Below, piece after piece: positions 47,901-59,900 of a stretch of 64,000 bases of DNA. Numbering within the stretch: the first letter of the stretch is position 1; the number at the start of each line of letters is the position of its first letter. A program made the translations under genes and the position numbers. Under the pieces are notes generated by a model. The model saw only the letters and a program-made list of their open reading frames with translations. It made no database searches and had not been told where the DNA came from. The DNA comes from Patiria miniata (taxonomy: Eukaryota; Echinodermata; Asteroidea; Valvatida; Asterinidae): the NCBI RefSeq assembly GCF_015706575.1, contig NW_024037056.1:15179405-15243404 (forward strand), read 5' to 3'.

Positions 47901-50900
47901 AGTTTCTCATTCAAATTCACCAACTCTAACATTCAATTTCGTCCGCGAAAAATTTCACACACTTTTAACGAAACCAAATTAGTCATTTACCATTCAGTTA
48001 TAAAGTTTGGTCACCCTCTTTAGTCACCAGGTCGAGAATATTCGTCATTACAGATTAAATAACAAGGTTTGGCGTAGACAGGAGGAAATTGAATACTCCG
48101 GGTCGAAGATGTGTGCTCATTGTTTGAATTTGTTTGGACTAAATTTGAAATTGTATGACAGAAGATGAAAGTAAACATTTGAAGTGCACTAAAACGATGT
48201 TGATGGACGAATTTCAATAAAGGAATAGCCGGGAAAACATACAAGTACCGGTATGTATAATTTCATTGAAGGGGAAAAAACACTAAACAGTTTTAATTAT
48301 TTGTTTTCTGAATGTTGCACTTTTTTGGCGCACTCCGTAATACAACATTTGAAGTTGATTCTAAAATATGATGGCATTTTCAAATCAACTTTTTTAACCT
48401 TTTTTTTCTTCTCTCAGACGATGCGAAAGAAGTTCTTTGTGCTGCGCTGTGAGAGCAGCTCAGGCCCGGCCCGCCTCGAGTACTACGACACGGAGAAGAA
48501 ATTCCGGGCCGGCGCGCTCTGCAAGCGTACCATCGACCTCAAGACGTGCTTCAACATCAACAAGAAGACCGACAGCAAGCAGAAGCACGCCCTCTCGCTC
48601 TACACGCGCGACGACTGCTTCGTCGTGGTCGCGGAGGACGAGAACTCCCTCAATGAGTGGCTGCAGGAGTTGTTGCTTCAGCAGCAGGCGGAGAATGACG
48701 GAATGCCCATGCCCGCTTTCGGTAATTACTCAAGATTTTTTTAAATTTTCTCAAAAAAAAGAAGAAAAAGAATACAAGAATGTTAAAACATTAATCCTAA
48801 CCTTCCCAAATCCTCTTTGCAAAATGGAGGATTTTGCAGGATGGAGGCTGTATGACACAAATGTGTACATGGCTGATTTTGGAGGATGCACTGTGTCAAG
48901 GTCTTGGGCCGGACCTTGTGTTGTTTATGCTCAGCCATGCATAGATTTAGGCCTACATTATACTTGAAATCCTCTGCACTGCTCCAGGATGTCGCTGGCT
49001 CTGCCTCAACATATTGACAGTGATTGCTGGAGGATTTTGCAGGATTGAGGCAGTGGTCACCCCTCCAAGGACCACATTCAAGAAATAAAGGAGGATTTTG
49101 CAGCATTGAGGCTGTATGCAATTTTTACGTGGAGTCAGTTGGAGGATTTTGCAGGATTGAGATTGCATCCTAGCAAAAATGCCTAGGGAGTTATTAAGGT
49201 TAATTTCTGGCAATGAAACCAAGCAAGGATTCCTCAAAAAGTGTCCTAGGCACTGTAGCTGGCAAGCCTGAACATGCTGAAGAAACCTGTAGAGAGAAGA
49301 CAATGAAGAAATCACAGTTTAAGACTTCCGGGGAAAACCAAGTAGAATGATATCGAAAAACCCCGAAATCAGGTAGGGACTGAAACCCAACCCAATGTGG
49401 ACCAGGGCAGGAATCAAACCCGGGACAAAGAGGTGGAAGGCGGGGAAAGAACCACTGTGCCAACCTGATCCATTTTTGTTTGTGCAAAAAGTTCAGAAAA
49501 TGTGGGATGTCTTAATATAATATCATCTTCTCCTCAACCCTAACTCCCTAGCTCTTTTACTAGGAACTGGACCAAGTCCATCAAAATCCATCAATCACTG
49601 TGCATCCAATACAAAACTGTACATGACATAATGGAATCCACCACTGACTCACTGGTTGACATTCATGGACTTGCCACACATGGCTTTTATCACAATAGCA
49701 GTACAGGAAGCTAGGCAAAATCAATCCGATACCCCTAGCACTGCTTCAGGCCATTAGGCCCAAGTCCATCATACTCCATCAATATTTAGTCACGCCAGGC
49801 CTTCTGGACCAAGTCCCCCAAAATCCACCAAAATGGGAGGATGGATTTTAATGGAGTTGGGGTGGTTAGAGTTAAACTTCTATTTTTCCTTTTTTTTGGG
49901 TGTGATTTATTGAATTTAGGCCTATATTTTTCTGATGCAGAACACGTTTGGCAAGTAACAGTGAAACCCAAGGGACTTGGTTCCAGCAAAGGGCTGAGCG
50001 GGAACTATCGACTCTGCCTGACCACCACGACGGTCAACCTCGTCAAGATGAACTGTGAAAACGAGGACTTAGAATTTTCCGTAAGTATCGAATTGGAAGA
50101 GAAATAAGATGTGACTAGCAGAACGTACATGTATCCAAGCTTCGTGTAAAGGTCTATCTTGGAGGAAAAAAAATTGGAAAGGAAAATCCAGTGTTCCAAA
50201 AAGTTAGGGTGAGATTCTGTGGCAAATCCTTGGAATTAGGCAAATTAACATAAAACAGGAAACAATGTATACTGTAGATTTTTCCACCATCTTGGCAACT
50301 TAAATGTAGAGTACATCATTTGTCATTTGTGCATTTTTTTCGTTTGAAACTACAAAAGTGCTCAAAATCTGAAGAAGGGTGCTCAACAACTAACCTTATG
50401 AAGTTTTAGCAAACATTGCAATATTCTAGGATCTCGATTTCAATTCAAAAGTTGCCGAATCATATTTTGAATTGCGCCCGAAATCTGCGTCCGGGACACG
50501 TTCTCTTTCAGCCGATTGCAGCTACGTGATGTCACGCACTGAACTGACGAATTATAGCAAGCGGGCGTGTGTGTGTGCCGTGTCAACACTTGCGCGCAAA
50601 CATTCACGGCTTTGTCGAATTAAAAATGAACTACTAACAAAAATTTCCAAAGAAGCATCTAAATGGAAATGACCTTCTTTAATTGTTTTCTCCAAAATGA
50701 CAGCATGCCAGAAAGAATTATTTCACAGGGAGTTTAGTGCCATTACTATCTTTAAACCAAGTATGCTTTTCAAACATAATTTTGTCAGTTACTCTTTGGA
50801 TAGCTGCAAGTGATGGACTGAACCTTTAAGATAGAGTTCAAGTCTGTCTTCAGTCATCTTCCAATTCTTGCACGTCTTGAAAGCTGACGATAGTACAAGA

Positions 50901-53900
50901 AGTAAGCTGCAGTGTTAGGATGGAATGAAAGTTCAAATTTGATCCCACTGTTCAGAGAGAAAGAGGGAGAAAAAGAAATTTCGTTGCAGAGACACGTCGC
51001 ATCCCGGATTACGACAGCATCAACGGTACGGGTGTGCATTAATGGGAAGCACGGGAATGGGTATCCGATTAAAAAACATTGGTACCCGGAACCCGATAAA
51101 GAAACTCAAGCCCAAAATTTAAATCTTGAAAGTCGCTGTTCAGATTGTTCATAAAAGTCCGCACGATAATACTATCACATCGATGCATCAATACAGCAAG
51201 ATACAAGAGCGTACGGCGAGCTCTTCAGCGTTACGGTGTAAATTGCATTTTAGCAACTGTAAGTCCCCACAACTCAGTCCAAATTTGCCTAGTAATAAAA
51301 AACTTTCCCATAACGATGTGATGGACCGCCCAGAACATACATGTAGGTCTACTGAATATGGAGTGTCATGGCCTAGCGGTTAAGAGCACCGGACTCATGT
51401 TCTGGTGTTTCAGAGACAACAGTGACGTGGGTTCGAGCCCGCTGGCGGACACTTGTGCTCTTTAAGCAAGGCACTTAACCATTATTGCTTCGTCCTTCGG
51501 ATGGGACGTAAAGTCGTAGGTCCCGTGTGTTGTACAGTGCACGTAAAAGAACCCAGTAAACACTTGTCGCTAAGAGAAGGTGTTTCTGGCCTCCTGTATA
51601 AACTCCCACGTGGAGTATTTAGGAGAAGAACCAACCAAGAACCAAGAACCAAAACATTCCCATCAAAGAGTTCACAGCTATCCTATCCATGTTCTCAGCT
51701 CTCCATCCACCCTCAAATCTTACAAAGTTCCAAGAAAAAAAAGAAGCTTTCTGTATTGTTCACTTTAATTGTTTGCCAAAGTTCACTCTCCGTTTTTTTT
51801 TTTTGTCTGTTGCTTGCAAGGATTCTCCGAGTCTGTGAAAGGTTTCCTGATTGTAACTGATCGGCCATCGTTCCCTGCAGAAAAAACAATCGAAGGGAAA
51901 AAAAAACCCCCAAAAACTAGACATCGAGCTTGATGTTACTTAAAGTGCACAAAGTGGTCACGTTTTAGTAGAAAGATCTTGTCTTACAGCCTACATATTT
52001 TTTTTTGCCTGCTGGGGTTTCTTAAATTTTCTCCCTGTCTTTGAGGTTAATATGATATGATCTACCGCGATCATCTCCCCTTAAACAGTTACTAAAAAGT
52101 CAAAAACATCCGCAGGGGTTTTTCGTTTTCGATCTGCGCTTGGCATTCAAGTCACGGAATTAAAGCTAACAAAACTAGAATAGCAAGACTTACCTGGATC
52201 GGGCCATGGTAATTGTGAAATCTTACCCCGAGAAGACGCTGCAAAAAGAAAAAAAAAACAAAAATCGTAAGAGGATCTCGAAGTGTGTTATTCGGTGCAA
52301 ATATCTAAAAGTCATTTTAGATCTCGAGTCGTTGAGACAACAAGTCGTTCACCTTTCTGGACGAACTGTCTTATTGTTTCACAAGGGCTTGACGCATGTA
52401 CCGTAGAATACCTATTTTTTTTTTTAAAGTGGGCCTTTTTTTTTGAACCTAGGCTCGGCGAAGTTTGTTCTAGAATTTACTGCATAATTTTTGTTGTTGC
52501 GCCGTCTGAACACATTACTGAAAAGCTACATGCGGGATTTTTTTTTTACCGCACGCTCGCTTCTAGATTGTTGGAGACAGTTGAGGACTAGAAAAAACAT
52601 CTGCTCCACCATCAGCCGAGGTGAAAAAAAATGGAAAACATTTTTGGATTTTGAGAGAATTTGTTTTGAAGGCTACAAGGCACGGATTTTAAGTTGTCAG
52701 ACTTGCAGGATCAGAGAGAGCATTGCATGGCATTTTTTTCAACCATTTTTGGCAGGCGCTAAATGTCGCGAGAGATTCCAGTAGGAGTGAAACGTGACTC
52801 GGAAAAATCTGGGTTTTGGAAAATCTGGGTTTCCAATTTGGAGACACGTTTATGTCACTGTTGACTCTTCAGCCATGGTGCCACAGGAGAAAAACTTGCC
52901 ACCCCCCCTAAAAAAAAACAACTTAAAAAAAACCCTGTGAATTTACGGCTATTTTACGGGATATTTCTGCAGTAAAATAATAGTAACGTGAAAGTTTGTG
53001 TGGGAGGGGAGCACATTGGCAACTTAAAGCTAGAGTTCATCATTTGCAGCCATCCGAAAAGTAACTGGCGTAATTATTGTTGAAAAACACACTTGGCTGA
53101 AAGATAGTAAGGGGACTAAACTCCCTGTGAAATTATTCTTTCTGGGAAGCTGTCATTTTGAAGTTATCAACGAAAGAAGGCATTTCCAATGGTGATTCTT
53201 AAGAAGCACCGTAGGAAAATTTAAATTAGTAGTTTGTTTTGTTATTCAGCGCAGCGCGCACAAGTATTCGAACGACGCACACGCGCACGCGGTTGTTATA
53301 ATTCGTCGGATCAGTGCGCGACGTCGCGTATAGCTGGAATTCAAAACATGATTCAGTATCTTTTGATTTGAAATTGAGATCTTAGAATGCTGTTTTTCTC
53401 GGAATGTACAGCTGAAGCTTAGCTGAAACTTCATCAGGTTAGTTGCTCAGTATCCTTCTTTAGATTTTGAACTCTTTTGTTGATTCAAACGAACAAAATG
53501 CACAAATTACAAATGATGGACTGTAGCTTTAAAGCCGAATTGAAAATGTTCACCGATGGTTGATGAAAAATAAATTGCATTACATTTAGCAGCACTGTCA
53601 GTAGCATAGGCAAACTTTTGTCCGTGTTGAAAATGCGAAATCGCCATGGATACACCTTTGTCTCTAAAATCAAAGTCTTTAAGAAATGGGTGTTAAAATA
53701 AAATTGAATTGCACAACAACGCAGTCACCAGAGCGAAGGATTTTTTTCAGTCTCTTTATTATGAAATTGCCATGGTTACGCCTTGTCTCAATAATTGAAG
53801 ACTTAAAAAAAAATGAGGTCGACATGATTACTTTGTTTACTACAGCTGCCTCCCTGCTGACTTTAAGTTTAATACTTCGATGCCCGTTCCCCCCACGGAT

Positions 53901-56900
53901 ATACTCAAGATACAAAAAAGTGTCATTTTCTGTGTGTTCTTTTTTTTGTTCTTCCTTGTATCCAAGGCTGGGAAAGTGTTACCGTGGTAACAGAGTGCAC
54001 GGTAGATGCAGGCGAGGCGATCATATTGCTCTAGGGTAATTTCCCGGGGGCTTGTACATTTTTTTTTTCGGGGGGGGGGGTGGGGAAGGGGTAATCAATT
54101 CTTTTTTCTGTGGGGAGAGTAGCATGCTTTTTTTTTTTTTAGAGCTATTTTTTTGAGAGTGATACGAGACACGGAAACATTCTTTAATTGTCGTCAAGGT
54201 CTTGTGTGTATTCACGGCGACGTGGGACTCGATGTCGCTTTTAGGCAAAGTAGCAGTTCTGTCAAGGTGTCGGCGAAGTGCGAGTGTGACATTTTCACAC
54301 CTACATGCTTTCTTTGCGCCGTTCGTTGCGGGACGACGAAAGCGAAATATGCTATTTACATGTATACCATGCATACCCAACGTGTTCAAGAGTTACTTGT
54401 AAATGTAAATTAACCCGTCTGCTATTTAAACAGTCACAGACAGTCAAAATTCACTTCCACTTCCCCTGCTATACTTTTAACAAAGGCTAGTCACCAGCAG
54501 TCAGATCATATGTCAAGCAAGCACTGTGACTAGTCAAACTGGGTCAACAGACAAAGCAGGCAAGTTGTGGTCACAGCTGTTTTATCACTCACCCGGAGTC
54601 AAAGCATAGCTGTGTCAAGTTACTTAACAGTCCCAGCCAGTCGATCTTATACATGTATTAGGCTGGGAATTCTTAAAGGGAATGTACAACATTAGCTTTT
54701 GCTGCAATTTTCAGAAATAAATGGGTTTGGAGGATTAGTATGTTATAGCAAATACTGTTAAAATCACTTGTTTCACGTTTTGGGCTTGTAGATGTTGGAA
54801 GAACTAAGAAAACCAATCATATTCTTGTAGTCTGGTTCCCCGACCCCACTTAAGATGAAACAGAGCAATTTATAGACTTTTGTGAATTGTAAAGTCAGAG
54901 AATCAGTCTAGCAGGCTTGTACCCCTTCACAGTCGGCAATCAATTGCAAAGAAAACGATGAATAACTAATTATGAACAATTAGAAGCAGGTTTTGAAAAA
55001 AGCCAGTTTTTTCCAACGCTGGTCGGCCGACCACCGTTGGAAAAATACCATTTTTCTTGAGAATGATAGCACACCAGGAGCCACGATTTTACAGGATGCT
55101 TTAGACTGTCATTCCCTAACAATCCAGTAAGGTATTTCATGATAATTTGATCATTTCGTTTTGTGATGTTTGCAAATGTTGTATCTTCCCTTTAACTGTT
55201 GAAAACTGTCACTTGTTCGATTTTGACTGAAATGGCTACAGTACATGTACATGTACGGTACTTGGCACAGAGTGTATGTTTGCATAGGAGGTTTGTAGTT
55301 GGACCATACATTTAGAGCTGCATTTTTGAGTACACAAATATTAAAAAAAAGAGGGGGGAATTTTTCATTTGAGCTATGGGTTACCAGCCAATATTGTCAA
55401 GTCGCATGCTTACCGGTATCTGTATTTCCTGTGGCTGGTACTCGGAGGGGGTGAATTTCATAAACTATTCTCAAATTAATGTTCTCAGGAAATAAGACAG
55501 CAGGGAACCAGCGCATACGGTGTGTACATTACAATGTACATTTCATTAGAAGTTTAGCTGGTAAACCATTTTTGCCAAGCAAATCTTTCCTGTGCTTTGA
55601 ATTTTTTTTTTTACATCACTGGAGATAAGTGTACATGTACTATGTATGGTATATTGCTTGACTTTACTCTAATAAGCCTTTTCGGAGTTCCAACTGCGCG
55701 CATTCGTAGCCTGTGACAATGCACATTGTTTGTCTCAAATGCCCTTTGACAGTACCCACAATGCACAAACAGCCTTTTTGTAAAGTCAGTGGCGCGATGA
55801 TGTCAAGGCCATTTGAGACAAATAATGCGCATTGTCACAGGTTATGAATGCGCAGTTGGAACTCCGAAGAGGCTTATAGGCTAAATACATGTACAGGCAT
55901 GCAACTTTTCCTCGGATCAGCTGATTTCCTCGTTTTTCACTTCACACGTACGCCATTAATTAAAAATTGAAAAACACTACATTTTATGTATAAAGTCTTG
56001 TAAAGCTAGGCATTTCCTCTTTTTTTGTACAAGTTTTCCAAGTTGCATGCCTCAATACATATCTACATACTGTATAGAGCATGCCCTTTGCATACGTACA
56101 TGTACATACAAAAAATATTTGTAAAGTCTTATAGTTGCCTTGGCAATACCATGTGGAGTACCGAAGTGTGACATCATTTAGAACCATAAAGTGTAGTGCA
56201 AACGAATGGAGTACGCGCGCGTGTTGGTTCACCGGCTGAATCACGTGCTAATGTCTTACACACTTTTTTGTGCGCGTGACGTATTCACTTCGGTACTCCG
56301 TTGCACCTGCATGGTAACGAGGAAAAACCTCACCAAAATAGTCACCTCAAAATGTCATCCTTTTGGTTTTCCTCTTTGTAAGGTTTTCCCAATTAATTGA
56401 AAAAACGATTAAATTAAACGCACCCAGGCTTCAGAAACGGCTTTTTATTTTAGTCATTTAGTCGACGGAGAGTAAACGGAGTTATTGAATTAACCCTCGC
56501 CGCGTTTCTCCCCCCTGGGTTTCTGTACATCACTGTCTAGTCTGTTGACTGACCCCTCACCCCACGCAAATATTGATTTGTCCGATCCACCCTGTTTACG
56601 GATAGTTCTTGAGACAGCCGAACGATCAGACTTTTTTTTCTTTAGATTTTTTATTAGATCAGTTGTCAGTTTTTCCCTGAAGGGTGTCGCGAGCGTCAGC
56701 ATACTTGATTGAAGAAAAAAAAAGCGTACATGTAAGGACTGAAATATCCCACGCCAAAAAAAAAGAGGAAATATTCCTGAGGCTTCTGAATGTCCAGAAA
56801 AACAGGAAATGCCTATCCGAAAAATTACACCTCTACCCTGGTATTAGGGCAAAATGAAGACACGTGCGTGTGCTGGATTACACACATGTACGAAACTCGG

Positions 56901-59900
56901 CGTCGTTCCTAGCAATCGGCTGAATTCTAGATTAATTTCATTGAGAGGCAATTGTAACTGATCCAATGTAAACTTGTAGACCAGCTATCCTACGAATACT
57001 GATTTACATGTATTAGCTGTTAAAGGGAATATACAACATTTGAAAACATCGAAAATGAACAGGTTTTTACGAAATACCTTACTAGGATGTTGGTAAATGA
57101 CAGTCTAAAGCATCCTGTAAAATAATGGCACCTGGTGTGAAGTCATTTTCAAGAAAATGGTATTTTTGTATACATTTCCAACGGTGGTCGGCAGACCACC
57201 GTTGGAAAAACCTAACTATTTTTCAACTACTGCTCCAACTTTACACTTTTTTCGGTCCAAATTTTGTTTGCTATTGGTTACATACATGTTCATGAACGGG
57301 TGCAGGCCAGCTAGACTGGTTCCCTTACCTTACAATTTTCCGGCATCTATAAATTGATCCATTTTATCTTTAGTGGAGTCAAGGAACCAGACTACTTGAA
57401 CATTTTTGTTTTTCTTTGTTTTTCCAGCATTTTCGAACACAAAACTTCAAACATGTCAGTGTAACAATATTTGATCTATTATACTAACCCCTCAAATAGT
57501 TCATTTCTGAAAATTACAGCAAAAGCAAATGATGTACATTCCCTTTAAGTTGCTGATTATTCTCATTGGCATTCTATCATTGTTAGTTCACTTTGTCATT
57601 TTGTGGAATGAAAGGGGAAACAAAAATGGAGAAATTATCCTGAGAGGCAACAGTGAACAAAATGAAAGCCTCAATTTGTGATGTGTTAATTTTTTTGTTG
57701 GAGCAATTTTGATACATATCAATATGTATATATTACCCTAACTTATCATTTATTTTTCACACCTTTTTTTCAATAGACTTTGCAAACCACAAGGATGAAT
57801 TCCACTTTTTTAGGGTCTTGTTTAGGGTACAAGAATTACAAGAACTCTTTTCAAATTTGTTTTGCTTTATTTACCCTAACTTATCCAAATCTTTGGAAAA
57901 AATTTACAGGTTTTTTAGGATTGCGCATAATTTATGTAAATACTTTGGTGAGCACTTTGAAAAAAGTACACGTGCAAAGAATATGCATTAGGTTTCTGCA
58001 CAGTTGTTAATTCTCTCAATTTCTATCGAGCTTGGTGGTTGGGTTTCAACGACATTCACACTAGTAAGCATGAGGTTGTGGGTTCGAGTCCCACCCAAGT
58101 AAGCTTGTTAATTTTGTTGTCTTACAAGCTCTCGGATGATGGTGAAAGGCAAAACGAAGTATTACAATTTTAAAAGAGTCAGGGTTTATTTCCCGTTTGG
58201 TTTCATGCTTGGCTTGTTATGACACTCGCACTAGTAAGCAGGAGGTTGTGGGTTTGAGTCCCACCCAAGTAAGCTCGTTAATTTTGTTGTCTTCCAAGCT
58301 TTCGGATGATGGAAAGACAAAACCAAGTATTACAATTTTAAGAAAGTCAAATTTTTGATTTAACATTTATTTCCCGTTTTGTTTCGTGCTCCAGCTTTCA
58401 GCCATCAGGCGGTGCGGTCACTCGGACTGCTTCTTCTTCATGGAGGTCGGGAGACAGTCGGTGACGGGTACCGGTGAAATCTGGATGCAGGTGGAGGACA
58501 CCGTCATAGCGCAGAACATCCACGAGGCCTCGTTAAAGTGAGTCGGCCGTACACCGTCCGTTTCAAAACCATTCAAAAACTTCAAGCAATGCACAGAGCA
58601 AAGTTAAACTTCCACCCGTTTCACACTTGCATTTTCCAAGTAACCCAACCACGAACTAAATTACTCTGAAGATTTCAATTAAAGGCACGTGGGGACATTT
58701 GCATTTACTACCCGGAAACGTACCTACCGATTTAACGAGGACATCCTTGCTCAAATTGAAGATAGGAATCCTGTGAAATTTTTCTGCCTGCACCCGATTT
58801 CATGAAATTCATCGTAATTTATGATGACTGGTTTATGTATACTGTCAGCATACAGTAAATAGTCCTCTGATTTTCAGCAAAGAGTCGCGGGATCTGCGCT
58901 CGAAATTTGTTAAAACGTAAAACAAAATGGCAGCTGTGTGATGCAATTTTAAAGAAAATAGCTGTCATTGGACTGCATAGCTACTTTGAAATTTCAACTG
59001 CAATTGTCTATTAACAATTTGACACACATTGCCACGGTATTATAATCTCATTTATGTTATGTATATGGCATAAAATTGGCTTAGAAAAGGACGCCACTTA
59101 TTTTGCGATGACCATAGACATGTCGTAACTTATGGCGCGTTTTTAGCCGTAACGACGTGTTCAACTCATCGCATGTTTCTCGAAATGGATTATACGACGC
59201 GTTGCGAGTTGCGACGTGTTACACGTCGTAACTTGAGTTGCGTCGCGTCGCGGTGCTTCGTGAAATCGGGTGCAGAAATGGTATCATTCAGAAGACAACA
59301 GTCACTGAATCAGGTGGCTTAAGAAAGTTTGCCTGCGGGCACATTTTTTTTATTTAAGTGCGGTAGAGACGAAATCCACTGACAAGACCCCAAAAATTGT
59401 ACATACATCTCTGTTTCTCAAAATGTACCAGTACTAGTGTGGCATTCACTAAGCTGAAACTTCAACAAGTTAGTTGTTAGGCCAAAAAAAAACCAAGTCT
59501 CCGGTTTCTGGTATGCGCGCGCGTCACTGTAGCCATGCGCGTCGGCAAAATGAAAAAGTTTTTTTTTCAATGAAAGGTGATGTCTCAAAACCGCCAAACT
59601 CACTGGTTTGACTGGAATCCTGCTGCTGCACAATTTTAACGTGTTTTTAGATTGGGTTATGGTCGAGAATAAGCTTTATGTGGCCTCTCTGGACTCCCAT
59701 ATATTTGCACTAAGTTTAGTCGGGCACCATTTGAAGTCATCAGCCGACATTTGAAGAAAAAAAATCAGGTAAAAAAAAAAAAAAAGCCGCGTCGCCGCAC
59801 CACTTTGTGGGCAAGCTCCATACCAGAAACCGGAGCCTTTTTTTTTTTGGCCTTATGCACCCTTCTGAAGATTTTGAGCAATTTCTTTTGTTTCTAACAA

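Noticed and set aside
51357-51440. tRNA gene with A and B boxes
   Set aside because: The sequence continues into a standard SINE body and does not close an acceptor stem.
58075-58102. tRNA gene
   Set aside because: A perfect T-arm is present twice, but the D-arm and anticodon stem do not form and the unit is a 170-bp tandem repeat. Called tRNA-derived.
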